Below are positions 36,301-41,772 of a stretch of DNA of 64,000 nucleotides, piece by piece. The notes below the pieces were generated by a model. The model did not search any database. It was not told the DNA's origin and worked only from the letters and a program-made list of their open reading frames with translations. The position numbers were made by a program, and so were the translations under genes. Every line of letters begins with the position of its first letter. The first letter of the stretch is position 1. Source of the DNA: Branchiostoma floridae (Eukaryota > Chordata > Leptocardii > Amphioxiformes > Branchiostomatidae); NCBI RefSeq assembly GCF_000003815.2, contig NC_049981.1, positions 977,328 through 1,041,327 of the forward strand, in the 5' to 3' direction.

Positions 36301-37230
36301 TGCTATGTAAAATTAACATCTGTTTGGCATTATTTTTTTATAAGAAAGAGTGTTGAAATCAGTTAATGACCAAGTATTCCAGAAAGTTTACAAAGGAGGA
36401 CTGAGCGCTGGTAAGTATAGCCTGTACGACATTAACATTGGTGTTGAAGAATGGTAATGATTTTTGGTATCATAATTGTATCATATATTGATCGATTTCA
36501 TTGTAAAGCTGGTATAAAACCATCGGAGACATTCGGCGGAATATTTAGAGTGGAGCGTAGAGCATACCTGAAAATCTCCATAGTCATATTTGAAGGTTCT
36601 TTTTGCTGGTAAGAATAATGAAAGTTAATAAGGACTACGCCAGCAACCACGATAGGCTGCGTGGCTGCTGAAAATGCATAAACGAAATGGGACATAAGCC
36701 GATGTTCCCTTTTGACAATCTCAAGAAAACCGTGCGGTGATTGAGACATCTCTTGCCGAATTGCTACAACAAAGGTCCTTAAAATCAACAAATAACTTGC
36801 AGAATTGTCGAACAAGCTGTTAACCACTTTGTGACGCCGGTTTAACTAGAGTGCAAGCGAAATGATCTATCAGGACATGGCTTTAGTTCCTCAGCTGCGA
36901 CAAGAGACAACTTCGATTTCTATAAAATCTTTTTATAAAAAAGTCCTTGGATATTTTTAGCTCGCACATTGTATCTTAGTTAGATTGAAGAGCAAATACC
37001 AGCAGCTTGTCACTCTCGTGAACTGATGTGTTTTGAAGAACAAAAAGCAGTAGATTCACCTTTTATAGGTGATAATTTAAAAACAACATTTACAAAGTAA
37101 CAAAATAAAGACACTTTGAGGTATATTTTCTAGCTAACTTACCGTAATCCATTGGTTCACAGGTACACGGGCCCATGTACATGATAAAGGCAGCTAAGAG
37201 AGTCAACAAGCGTCGAAACGACCTCCCCAT
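2235..37230 (-). CDS. Polycystin-1-like receptor gene (PKD1L type), 38 exons seen, 3' end off window
   Basis: Whole-gene entry; exons follow as E1-E38. About 5.2 kb of coding sequence (about 1,730 codons) was joined by eye from consensus splice sites, and phases agree at all junctions except those flagged. Domain order: signal peptide (E1); C-type lectin domain (E2-E4); helical linker (E5); REJ region (E6-E17); GAIN domain with GPS motif (E18-E28); helix 1 (E28); PLAT domain (E29-E32); then helices in E33, E34, E37 and E38. This order is the hallmark of the polycystin-1 family, proteins that pair with TRPP channels at the plasma membrane or cilium. The lectin head resembles PKD1L2/PKD1L3; a REJ region also occurs in PKD1 and PKDREJ. 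Six or so of the usual eleven helices lie beyond position 1. The GPS keeps the HLT cleavage triad, so self-cleavage is expected. The exact orthologue cannot be named without a search. Confidence 0.93.
2423..2905. other. PKD1L intron, nothing recognised
   Basis: No exon, RNA gene or repeat seen. Confidence 0.5.
2906..2986 (-). CDS. PKD1L exon E37: loop into membrane helix
   Basis: Acceptor TTTCAG, donor GTAAAA. Encodes [17 protein letters not shown] then [10 protein letters not shown], the start of the helix completed by E38. The PPWW/PWWFVY turn is typical of polycystin-1 proteins. Phase 1 at both ends fits E36 and E38. Confidence 0.9.
3202..3289 (-). CDS. PKD1L exon E36: cytoplasmic loop
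   Basis: Acceptor GAAG (weak, but preceded by a pyrimidine tract), donor GTTACG. Encodes a polar stretch with [16 protein letters not shown] and [10 protein letters not shown]. Phase fits E35 and E37. No motif recognised. Confidence 0.75.
3640..3776 (-). CDS. PKD1L exon E35: charged Ser-rich cytoplasmic loop
   Basis: Acceptor CTTCAG, donor GTACAT. Encodes [16 protein letters not shown], a Ser/Lys run, then [15 protein letters not shown]. The two-base start completes Gly from E34. Found by phase demand: without it E34 and E36 do not join in frame. Confidence 0.82.
3859..4193. repeat. (CA)n/(CT)n compound microsatellite
   Basis: About 335 bp of CA dinucleotides broken by CT blocks, within the intron between E34 and E35. 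Confidence 0.97.
4339..4444 (-). CDS. PKD1L exon E34: membrane helix
   Basis: Acceptor CTATAG, donor GTACGT. Encodes [19 protein letters not shown] then [12 protein letters not shown]. The GLQSA--VFPIN core and following FRN are conserved in polycystin-1 proteins. Confidence 0.93.
4801..5014 (-). CDS. PKD1L exon E33: loop and second membrane helix
   Basis: Acceptor CCGCAG, donor GTAGCC. Encodes [15 protein letters not shown], then [20 protein letters not shown] and NIMFF (helix), then an acidic/proline loop ending ISWPQ. The DGH-W-SV--RP---FTR-QR-CC pattern follows PLAT in every polycystin-1 protein. Confidence 0.95.
5015..5608. other. PKD1L intron, nothing recognised
   Basis: A plus-strand ORF at 5446-5781 covers E32 in reverse and is judged a shadow. 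Only short ATCTATCAAT-type simple sequence near 5030-5090. Confidence 0.5.
5609..5716 (-). CDS. PKD1L exon E32: post-PLAT segment with non-canonical acceptor
   Basis: Donor GTAAGA is good. Encodes [18 protein letters not shown], then [17 protein letters not shown]. The family pattern (YFLC-RWLA) and the phases of E31 and E33 place the start at 5716, yet the two intronic bases there read GG, not AG (plus-strand CC at 5717-5718). One T at 5718 would restore CAG. The only nearby AG upstream puts the exon in the wrong frame. Confidence 0.85.
6004..6069 (-). CDS. PKD1L exon E31: end of PLAT region
   Basis: Acceptor TACCAG, donor GTAGGA. Encodes [18 protein letters not shown] then LCNR. The I-V-D-----YYFLCN run closes the PLAT beta-sandwich. 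Confidence 0.93.
6440..6618 (-). CDS. PKD1L exon E30: PLAT core
   Basis: Acceptor CGTAG, donor GTAAGT. Encodes [17 protein letters not shown], then [18 protein letters not shown], then [26 protein letters not shown] and [10 protein letters not shown] are the defining PLAT/LH2 strands; the domain binds lipids or proteins on the cytoplasmic face after helix 1. Confidence 0.96.
6900..7001 (-). CDS. PKD1L exon E29: start of PLAT
   Basis: Acceptor TTACAG, donor GTGGAT. Encodes [18 protein letters not shown] at its end, the first PLAT strand (Y-V-V-TG---AGT-A). Confidence 0.95.
7140..7212 (-). repeat. SINE head, tRNA-like
   Basis: On the minus strand a tRNA-like head reads GGTTGTCGTAACTGCATGG and GAGTTCGAATATC (B-box-like). 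A related copy lies at about 38050-38115. Too short and unpaired to be a tRNA gene. Confidence 0.5.
7373..7609 (-). CDS. PKD1L exon E28: GPS cleavage site and first membrane helix
   Basis: Acceptor CCACAG, donor GTATTG, 79 codons. Begins with the second half of the GPS motif, [14 protein letters not shown], where autoproteolysis in GAIN proteins occurs between Leu and Thr of HLT. After a loop, [19 protein letters not shown] is helix 1. Confidence 0.96.
7901..8022 (-). CDS. PKD1L exon E27: GAIN domain, first half of GPS
   Basis: Acceptor GGTAG, donor GTAGGG. Encodes [19 protein letters not shown], then HFWDRSGCE: the conserved C...W...GC of the GPS motif. Confidence 0.95.
8253..8365 (-). CDS. 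PKD1L exon E26: GAIN domain
   Basis: Acceptor TTTCAG, donor GTGAGA. Encodes [20 protein letters not shown] and [17 protein letters not shown]. Phase fits both neighbours. Confidence 0.92.
8366..9120. other. PKD1L intron, nothing recognised
   Basis: ORFs at 8749-8940 and 8865-9143 have no domain and no matching phase. Confidence 0.45.
9121..9293 (-). CDS. PKD1L exon E25: GAIN domain
   Basis: Acceptor TTTTTAG, donor GTATGT. Encodes [20 protein letters not shown] and [18 protein letters not shown], a beta-rich stretch typical of the region before GPS. Confidence 0.92.
9579..10662. mobile_element. TIR-bounded DNA transposon remnant, about 1.08 kb
   Basis: Left end TAACGGGAGGGGGCCATACT and right end its exact inverse, perfect over about 26 bp, flanked by TA. 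An inner inverted pair (GGGGTCCAAA near 9605 and TTTGGACCCC near 10405) lies inside. The small ORF at 9981-10205 has no recognised domain. Sits in the E24-E25 intron. Superfamily not assigned. Confidence 0.85.
10868..11089 (-). CDS. PKD1L exon E24: GAIN domain
   Basis: Acceptor TTTTTAG, donor GTAAAC, 74 codons, phase 0-0. Encodes [40 protein letters not shown] and [20 protein letters not shown]. Confidence 0.92.
11265..11405 (-). repeat. Diverged copy of the SINE found at 59440-59760
   Basis: Shares the layout of that SINE: a GGTAGCCATTTTTACTCGTAA stretch, a GTTAAGTGCATTTTCCAA stretch, and a minus-strand B-box-like GGTTCATATCC. Confidence 0.5.
11480..11533 (-). CDS. PKD1L exon E23: short GAIN exon
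   Basis: Donor GTAAAA; acceptor GTGAG chosen because it gives phase 0 to match E22. Encodes [18 protein letters not shown]. An alternative acceptor four bases upstream would break the frame. Confidence 0.75.
11534..12121. other. PKD1L intron, nothing recognised
   Basis: No feature seen other than the microsatellite that begins at 12122. Confidence 0.5.
12122..12340. repeat. (CA)n microsatellite touching the E22 donor site
   Basis: About 219 bp of CA with short CG and TA variants. The minus-strand reading is (GT)n and starts directly at the E22 exon border. ORFs rich in Val-Cys or His-Thr here are artefacts. Confidence 0.97.
12341..12535 (-). CDS. PKD1L exon E22: GAIN domain
   Basis: Acceptor TCTTCAG; donor GTGTGT is the first unit of the microsatellite. 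Encodes [18 protein letters not shown], then [20 protein letters not shown] and [18 protein letters not shown]. Phase 0-0. Confidence 0.87.
12913..13026 (-). CDS. PKD1L exon E21: GAIN helical subdomain
   Basis: Acceptor TTCTTCAG, donor GTGGAC. Encodes [20 protein letters not shown], a basic KGKRKRE patch, then [11 protein letters not shown]. Confidence 0.9.
13027..13721. other. PKD1L intron, nothing recognised
   Basis: AT-rich, no exon or repeat structure identified. Confidence 0.45.
13722..13825 (-). CDS. PKD1L exon E20
   Basis: Acceptor CCTTTTAG, donor GTAGAT. Frame fixed by neighbours: [18 protein letters not shown] then [14 protein letters not shown]. Two-base start completes Gly from E19. 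Confidence 0.85.
14141..14252 (-). CDS. PKD1L exon E19: GAIN helical subdomain
   Basis: Acceptor TTCACAG, donor GTTTGC. Encodes [36 protein letters not shown], a helix-rich segment. Confidence 0.9.
14440..14645. repeat. (ATTC)n tail and diverged SINE copy
   Basis: A short (ATTC)n run at about 14450-14481 is followed by a stretch matching the SINE at 59440-59760 in the same orientation (CTCTTCGAAAGTGTGGTG, GAACGTGCTCGAGGTGTGG). Confidence 0.55.
14720..14836 (-). CDS. PKD1L exon E18
   Basis: Donor GTACGA; acceptor GACAG at 14836 or an in-frame AAAAG nine bases earlier (14845). Encodes [20 protein letters not shown] and [19 protein letters not shown]. Confidence 0.87.
15088..15264 (-). CDS. 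PKD1L exon E17: REJ/GAIN border
   Basis: Acceptor AATACAG, donor GTGAGT, 59 codons, phase 0-0. Encodes [55 protein letters not shown]. Confidence 0.9.
15715..15782 (-). repeat. SINE fragment
   Basis: GGGTTCTGGGTCAAACTGCC matches the GGGTCTGGGTCAAATACG segment of the SINE at 59440-59760. Confidence 0.35.
15799..15921 (-). CDS. PKD1L exon E16: REJ region
   Basis: Acceptor GAAACAG, donor GTAAGA. Encodes [20 protein letters not shown] and [20 protein letters not shown]. Confidence 0.9.
15998..16859. mobile_element. MITE with imperfect TIR and GGCCAC-rich ends, 862 bp
   Basis: Left end AGTCAAAACTGTCTATAGCG and the inverse of the right end AGTCAAACCTGTATTAGCGG match closely; both continue into GGCCAC repeats spaced about 20 bp. 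GTAG flanks both sides (possible 4-bp duplication). No transposase ORF. A hAT-like origin is a guess. Confidence 0.8.
17063..17181 (-). CDS. PKD1L exon E15: REJ region
   Basis: Acceptor CGCTAG, donor GTAAGT. Encodes [20 protein letters not shown] and [15 protein letters not shown]; the I-YEY strand fits REJ. Confidence 0.9.
17182..17879. other. PKD1L intron, nothing recognised
   Basis: No feature seen. Confidence 0.45.
17880..18026 (-). CDS. PKD1L exon E14: Cys-rich REJ segment
   Basis: Acceptor TATAG, donor GTATGT. Encodes [36 protein letters not shown] and [10 protein letters not shown], with six cysteines likely in disulfides. Confidence 0.9.
18205..18367 (-). CDS. PKD1L exon E13: REJ region
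   Basis: Acceptor TTATAG, donor GTATGT. Encodes [38 protein letters not shown] and [12 protein letters not shown]. The PG-Y--R--V pattern is typical of REJ. Confidence 0.9.
18368..19101. other. PKD1L intron, nothing recognised
   Basis: No feature seen. Confidence 0.45.
19102..19243 (-). CDS. PKD1L exon E12: REJ region
   Basis: Acceptor TTATAG; donor taken as GTATTC after CAT because phase 0 is needed for E13 (weak site). Encodes [39 protein letters not shown] and LIVKDH. Confidence 0.82.
19268..19360 (-). CDS. PKD1L exon E11: REJ region
   Basis: Acceptor TGCTAG, donor GTATGG. Encodes [20 protein letters not shown] then [11 protein letters not shown]. The intron to E12 is only 24 bp (19244-19267); such a tiny intron is implausible, so either E11 and E12 are one exon in life or the border is misread. 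Reading straight through meets TAG in frame. Confidence 0.7.
19674..20000. repeat. Truncated copy of the 20036 MITE
   Basis: TTACCTCCATGAAATGTCAT through TTATTTATGTCTGCTTAGGA matches 20036-20358 with small differences: a tandem partial duplication. Confidence 0.85.
20036..21116. mobile_element. MITE with TACCTCCATGAAAT inverted ends, 1.08 kb
   Basis: Left TACCTCCATGAAAT and right ATTTCATGGAGGTA are exact inverses. The left end is also a small palindrome (CCTCCATG, spacer, CATGGAGG). No transposase ORF. TA at both borders suggests Tc1/mariner-type targeting (inference). Confidence 0.8.
21160..21859. mobile_element. TA-flanked MITE, member 1 of a three-copy family, 700 bp
   Basis: Perfect 24-bp inverted ends starting TAGAGTCCATTCCAAGACAC. 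Inner text ATGTGTGAATTGC...CCCAGCCCAC is shared with the copy at 24575-25297. No ORF. Confidence 0.88.
21860..22721. other. PKD1L intron, nothing recognised
   Basis: Plus-strand ORFs at 22214-22477 and 22480-22689 lack domains; not called. Confidence 0.4.
22722..22929 (-). CDS. PKD1L exon E10: REJ region
   Basis: Acceptor AATATAG, donor GTACCA. Encodes [40 protein letters not shown] and [15 protein letters not shown]. Confidence 0.9.
22930..23564. other. PKD1L intron, nothing recognised
   Basis: A short (GAGT)n run near 23005-23023 only. Confidence 0.45.
23565..23710 (-). CDS. PKD1L exon E9: REJ region
   Basis: Acceptor TTTTCAAG, donor GTATGG. Encodes [40 protein letters not shown] and [16 protein letters not shown] is a clear REJ signature. 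Confidence 0.92.
23711..24574. other. PKD1L intron, nothing recognised
   Basis: Only a C run near 24205-24215. Confidence 0.45.
24575..25297. mobile_element. TA-flanked MITE, member 2 of the family
   Basis: Left end TAGAGTCAATTCCAAGTCAC; inverse of right end TAGAGTCGATTCCATATTAC. Diverged relative of 21160-21859. Confidence 0.82.
25483..25665 (-). CDS. PKD1L exon E8: REJ region
   Basis: Acceptor GTAACAG, donor GTAAGC. Encodes [40 protein letters not shown] and [24 protein letters not shown] is a REJ strand. Confidence 0.92.
25996..26127 (-). CDS. PKD1L exon E7: REJ region
   Basis: Acceptor ATGTAG, donor GTTAGT. Encodes [20 protein letters not shown] then [17 protein letters not shown]. The DC-----Y-W-V start is typical of REJ. 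Confidence 0.92.
26690..27060 (+). repeat. Diverged dispersed copy of satellite unit A
   Basis: GTAGCAGAGCACAGTTTTCG, then AAGGTGACTGACATCGACGC, ATAGTAGGGTGCAGTTTTC and AACTGCAGCCGACTCACCC align in order with unit A (49910-50380), about 23 kb away and clearly older. Confidence 0.85.
27437..27551 (-). CDS. PKD1L exon E6: start of REJ region
   Basis: Acceptor AATGCAG, donor GTAGTT. Encodes [20 protein letters not shown] and [13 protein letters not shown]. Phase fits E5 and E7. Confidence 0.87.
27720..28330. repeat. Repeat-like segment with duplicated TGATATTTGGTATG motif
   Basis: CACTTCGT-GAA-ACGAAGTG palindrome near 27731, and TTGATATTTGGTATGTGGGT (27829) recurring as CTGATATTTGGTATGCGGAT (28274). 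Boundaries uncertain. Confidence 0.4.
28331..29440. other. PKD1L intron, nothing recognised
   Basis: Short ORFs near 28898-29228 have no domain and no consistent phase. Confidence 0.4.
29446..30015. repeat. Tandem repeat of about 170-182 bp, 3-4 copies
   Basis: The anchor GTTCCATGAGTTGCAAGGCG / AGTTCCAAGTCGCAAGCCC recurs at about 29446, 29622, 29797 and 29967, with TTTGTACTGATA and GAGACACG between. The last unit ends at the E5 donor. Confidence 0.85.
30019..30130 (-). CDS. PKD1L exon E5: helical linker, 5' border unresolved
   Basis: Donor GTACAT is good and phase fits E6. Encodes [36 protein letters not shown]. No AG lies at the expected start. The only phase-correct acceptor upstream (AATAAG, near 30152) puts an in-frame TAA before the coding part. 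An unseen exon or a sequence variant may explain it. Confidence 0.6.
31027..31139 (-). CDS. PKD1L exon E4: end of C-type lectin domain
   Basis: Acceptor AAAAAG, donor GTAAGT. Encodes [20 protein letters not shown] then [17 protein letters not shown]. Cys-Cys spacing and the final FACE match the C-terminal CTLD disulfide frame. Canonical EPN/QPD and WND calcium motifs are absent. Confidence 0.88.
31286..31510. mobile_element. Truncated member 3 of the TA-MITE family
   Basis: Left end TAGAGTCAATTACAAGTCAT and following TTTGTAATACGGTTGAGCTA match 24575-25297; no right end found. Confidence 0.65.
31540..31775. repeat. Minisatellite of about 68 bp
   Basis: CGAAGGGTAGTTATGCCGG-like anchors at about 31552, 31603, 31671 and 31739, interleaved with ACACATACAGATACA. 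ORFs 31592-31932 are repeat translations. Confidence 0.75.
32004..32122 (-). CDS. PKD1L exon E3: middle of C-type lectin domain
   Basis: Acceptor GCTGAAG, donor GTTGTG. Encodes [20 protein letters not shown], then [21 protein letters not shown] and W--PDG-EI-Y are CTLD core strands. Confidence 0.9.
32500..33010 (+). mobile_element. Non-LTR retrotransposon (LINE) 3' end, decayed
   Basis: Frame 1 reads [18 protein letters not shown]; after a frameshift the other frame reads [19 protein letters not shown], the usual reverse-transcriptase C-terminal signature (FFPRT---WNSLP) of CR1/L2-type LINEs. A 3' UTR-like tail ends near TAATAAAATGATGTTGAAAT. Frameshifted and 5'-truncated. Confidence 0.8.
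33011..34350. other. PKD1L intron, nothing recognised
   Basis: A(21) run at 33404-33424; otherwise no feature. Confidence 0.45.
34351..34523 (-). CDS. PKD1L exon E2: start of C-type lectin domain
   Basis: Acceptor AACTACAG, donor GTAAAG. Encodes [60 protein letters not shown] is the CTLD N-terminal half. Confidence 0.93.
34681..34738. repeat. (TA)n and (TG)n microsatellite
   Basis: ACATATATATATATA followed by TG dinucleotides. In the E1-E2 intron. Confidence 0.9.
35430..36003 (+). mobile_element. Mariner-type deletion derivative, 574 bp
   Basis: TIRs begin CGAGGGGCGTTCAATAAGTA and (inverted right) CCAGGGGCGTTCAATAAGTA, flanked by TA. Inside, a frame at 35637 reads [20 protein letters not shown] then [14 protein letters not shown], the N-terminal helix-turn-helix of a mariner transposase; a short C-terminal remnant follows and the DDD core is missing. 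Non-autonomous. Confidence 0.9.
36010..37142. other. PKD1L first intron, remainder
   Basis: No feature recognised. Confidence 0.45.
37143..37230 (-). CDS. PKD1L exon E1: start codon and signal peptide
   Basis: ATG at 37230 in a strong context (GCGCCATGG). Encodes [20 protein letters not shown] then PCTCEPMDY: basic n-region, hydrophobic core, likely cleavage after CTC. Donor GTAAGT. One base carries over to complete Glu in E2. The 5' UTR and promoter are not identifiable. Confidence 0.9.
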
Positions 37231-39540
37231 GGCGCTTTTTGCTCCACTGGACTTGGAACGAATGTAAAGGCCCTCTGTGTTCTATGTCTAGACTTAGGTT
37301 GGGCGTGTACGGTCTGGCATGTCTACAACGATGATTTACAACTCCAACCAAAGGAAAATATTGTTGCCAAGTCCGTACAGCTGCAAACAAGGACAAAAGA
37401 CCAGTCTCTTTGGCTCCATTTCATCAAAAAGAGCGAGTGTCTCTGCCAACTGTTTGCTCCTTTGTCTCCACTGCTTAATGACAAAATGGACGGGTGTACC
37501 GGAATCAGTCATTTGTCAATACCTTTGCCATTGAATCATCTATAATGGGGTTACTAGGTAACGTTGGTACATACGCCAGAGTTCCTTCACCTCTGCGATT
37601 ACCGGGTAGCCCACTAATGGCGACTGACAGCTCTGTTTTCCCTGGAGTCAGCGTTTAAAATAGAATCAAACGGTGGATCATTGCCAAAATTTAACAAGAT
37701 TCCAGCAGGGAAAATTATCATTAGATGGTCAAATGTTTTGGAATGTTGTGTGGGACTCGATACTTTGCCAATACCTTGTTGTGTGCTTGTGGTTCATCTC
37801 CCACTGCATACAGAAAATAAGTCAAATTCATCAATTTGTCTAAGCAGACTTAGATTTAGAATAGATATTATTTCCCTTTTGATTCATCTATGAATCTCAT
37901 TTTCCTATTATTATTGATCGCTATCAAGATATGAACGTGTGAAATTGGCGCTTAGAAGTCCTCTGACATACAGAGTTCGAGACAAAAAAACACAGGTCAC
38001 AGGATCAAAAACAGAAAAAAAGTCGGTTAAAAGTGGTCTTCCCAACATCTGTAACAAGACAGGATTTAAACCCTGGGCCAAATCTCATGCAGTTACGCCG
38101 CAAGACCCCACCGATGAAAAAGCTAGTTCCATGGTAATTTTGTACAATGTACTTTATGGCACCCATTAGGAGATATGATATCATGAGGTTTACGACCCCT
38201 CCCTTGCAAATTGCCCACAACAATACAAAAAAACAACTGATGTGGAAAATACATATTCTGTTGTGTGTCTCCACCCAGACACTTTCTATTGTATTCCCCC
38301 GCCTTCCGTAGATTATGTTTCTATAAATGTTTTTCCATTACGCTGCAAAGCGCCATGGAGCAGGTGTTCCTTGTCAATGTCACCTTTTCAACACCACCAG
38401 ACCGAAATGTTTGGGCGTCTGTCTTGTGTACAAATGTGACAACAAAGGAAAATTGTGTTTTTGTCGGTGCTCTGTCGGAACATGGCAAACCATTAAATAT
38501 TTTTAATAATGTTTTTGAGCATCATTAAAGTACACTGTCATGCCTTCAACAACCCTTTGTAATGGCTCCAGCCAATACATTCGCAACCATGCAATGGACT
38601 GTTCCAATTTTTTTTTTAAGTCACCCACTACAAGAATGGCCACTTCCGACAGCACCTCCAATCTGGTTTGGCCTGATGTTGTTGTAGCTAAGAACCGCTT
38701 GATATCACTTCAAAATCACTTGTCATATTTTTAAGGTGCATCATTGGCAAAAAACAACAATGGGGGACAATGCTGCAAAAAAAACGTTAAGCAGCCGAAT
38801 TAGAATATATGCTTGAAATAAGAACGACTAAGCCAGACTCATCTGCAAGCAAGTGCTGAACAAAATATTTTTTAATTTTAGAAACCTGTTTTTTAACCTT
38901 TAAAGCCCTTTGATACATATTGATACCATCACAGTAATGAGACTAGGTTCTGGTGCCTGTAGCTTTTTATTGTAAACGAAGCTCGCTAGCTCAAGGTAAA
39001 TAATGCATTGTTATTATGTTTTGCCAGGTACTAGGTAGGGAAGATATTTTTGCTGGTGTGTTCATTTTCTTTACTCTTCTGTCAGTAGCAAATCATCGAT
39101 ATCAGAGCTAAGATTATATATAAGCTGTTGTATGTAAATAAGAATAATTTCTACAGGTTTGCGATAGCAAAACCTGGTGTATTTCTTTATTTTTTTGTCA
39201 CACAATAAAATAGGGTGAAGTATAATTTAACAATGACCAGGTCTCGAAACCAAGCATTTGGATTCTTTTTACTTGAACTTCTTTTTGCTAGCTCAACAAA
39301 AGGCTACGGTGAAATGAAAACATTCTGCGTTTTCGCGAAAATGTTGCCTTTGTTTGTTTCCTACAGGGTCAGCACGTTGTTAATCTCTAGGTGTCAGGTG
39401 GGGCCTGTTTTCTCTTCAGATGCGAATCGTTCTTGAAATACAGGTACTGAAAAAATTGGCAATTTTTCGATTTGTTATTCTGTAATTTTTCGGCTGGTTT
39501 CAGGATGCTCAACAAAGATATAAGGTACCACCAACCTTCG
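37231..39540. other. Intergenic spacer, first part
   Basis: Lies between divergent genes. Contains a SINE head (listed) and no supported gene; ORFs at 37319-38734 have no domain. Any promoter for the PKD1L gene should be here. Confidence 0.5.
38050..38115 (-). repeat. SINE head, tRNA-like
   Basis: Minus strand reads GGCGTAACTGCATGAGATTT and B-box-like GGGTTTAAATCC; sibling of 7140-7212. Confidence 0.5.
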
Positions 39541-39551
39541 CGTACATGTAA

Positions 39552-39802
39552 AGGTGCACTCTCGATGCACTTGCGTCACGCTTGCGCCACTGCGGGGTTC
39601 GAAAGATACTAACCGATTTCAGAGATTTCAATTTTCTTACTTTTTGTGTATTTTGTCGTCTTCTAAGTCATACTTTTACATATTGCGCAATATCTAGAGT
39701 ATAAAAGAAAAATTGAGTAAATAACATGTTAACAAAACAGTGACGCGTGGAACGAAACCCGCAGTGACGTAAGCTTGACGCAAGTGCAGTAAGAGGGCAG
39801 CT
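39552..39802. repeat. Foldback repeat
   Basis: GCACTTGCGTCACGCTTGCG...CACTGCGGGGTTCG at about 39569-39602 pairs with CGAAACCCGCAGTGACGTAA...GACGCAAGTGC at about 39754-39787. No ORF. A small MITE is likely. Confidence 0.7.
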
Positions 39803-41772
39803 ATAGTTTGATCGTTCTTTAATTTGGCGTTGGGCGTGGCTTTTATTCGATAAGGTACGGGCGTCACAGACTATCAAGCGAGTCCCTAGAGACTTCGAGC
39901 TTAGGACAACAAGATCGGGATTTGAATCCTATCAGCGTGATCCAACGCCACTGGATCCCAGAAGCACCACAGATCAAGTAACACATTTTATCATTTTTCT
40001 TATGCTTTCTTATCTAACCTTAAATAAACATATGAAGTTTGGAACAGAAATAGCAAAATTTCACGATCGCATTAGGAAGTGATGTCAGATCACACATTGC
40101 CCATTTGTGATGACTGTGAGAGGGGGTTTCAGTGATTTCTAGATCTATTATCGTTGACGATGTATTTTTGATTTGTAATGTGTCAGTATTGTTGTTTTAC
40201 ATTTGTGCAAATTCCCTTTTATGTACTTGTATACCATGGTTTACTTTAAGTAAATCTTTATTTTTGAAACCGAATAAAGAAGAGGATGGGAAAAAATCAA
40301 GAAAATATACAGAAAGCGAAACAAAGTAGCATATTGTTTATGTTCATAAAGAAAGCTATTTGATAGTGCCATTTTTCTCACGTATAACGTCATCACCTCC
40401 TAATTAGTCTACAAGTTGTTTTTATCGCTACAAATCTTCTGAGTAGTTCTTATACAACATGCCTGATCAGAAATACTTTATATTCTATACTACCTCTCTA
40501 ATAAATGCAACGTTGAGGTTTTATTCTATACGAAATTTTCATTTCTTAGATAGAATACTTCGGCCTGCTGAAGACAAACGGTTACAAAAACGCAATGTCG
40601 TGTCAATTATGTACTCAACGCGCCATTAAATGGCTTAATATTTTTTTGGAAAACATGATAAATTTAAACGAAGGGCTGATAGATTGTTGTTTTCTCCTTG
40701 CCAACAATATAGCATCGACAACAATTTTTAGATAACGATTACATTTATAAACAGTATTCAAAATTAACGACTACATTTATAGACAGTATTTACCACGTCG
40801 TGTGTACGCACGTCGACCGATAATGATGATGTTGATGATTTACTAAAGAAAATGTAGTGACTTGAGTACTTGTATACCAGGTAAACATTAATTAAAGAGT
40901 TGCCAAATGCACAAGTAGGTTTAATTGTCCAACTCTATGGTGTTATGAATCCCATCTTAGATATATTTACATCGATACTGATGTTGATATGAAACAGGCC
41001 TTGACACTTAATCCTCCGTTCTTTTTTTAATAACGGGGCCCATTTTTTTAGATGCGAGTGAGATGTGAACAAAACACAATAGCCATTTAGATTATTGATA
41101 TTATTGAAAGGCGGGGGTAGGGGGATAGGTAAGAAAAATCCATGACCGGTTCAGGTCCAGAGGAACCCAGGCCTAATTGTCTGTTTGAAAACGTATGAGT
41201 GGGCGATACTAAAAACAATATTGATTTGCTACAGGGGAATCTATTTGGTAGAGCAATCGACTCTAGCGTTTTAAAATCTTGTTAGGCCTAAGAAGAAACA
41301 TTGTGTTTCCTTTTTCAGTCTTAAAAATGTAGGATCGGTAGGTAGAGGTTATCTTTTTTTCTTACATTTTTAGTCTTGTCAAACTCTATTGATACATATT
41401 ACAATATAGTTGCACAAAGTAAACTGAAATGCATGAGGGCACTTGTCTTTTATTGTAAAACTTTGATGTGAATAATGGATTATACTTATCCTTCATTAGA
41501 TAAGACAAGCAATGTTTTTACTTCAATAGAAAGCAGACTGAATAGAAATTCTACCTGGAAGTTATGTGACTCCATTGCCCAAGTCAGCAAATGTCTTGGG
41601 ACGGCAGGTTTTTCTAGGTTAGGTAGGGAAACAGGAAACACAAACATTTTTTCCTAGGCTTAAGTAACGACTATGTTCTAATTTACTTCGCACTTGTTAT
41701 TTTTGCAAACCTTGGAAACGCTAAAGTAAGCGGGTCATTTTCTATTCGGTCCAAATAGAACCAGTGCGTAAT
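39803..41772. other. Intergenic spacer, second part
   Basis: AT-rich with no supported gene. A GGGATTTGAATCCT string near 39917 resembles a B box, but no tRNA fold was found. Confidence 0.45.

Noticed and set aside
39890-39960. tRNA-like string GGGATTTGAATCCT
   Set aside because: No acceptor stem or anticodon arm could be paired.
41764-41772. GTG start three codons before ATG
   Set aside because: Eukaryotic context; ATG at 41773 has a good Kozak sequence.
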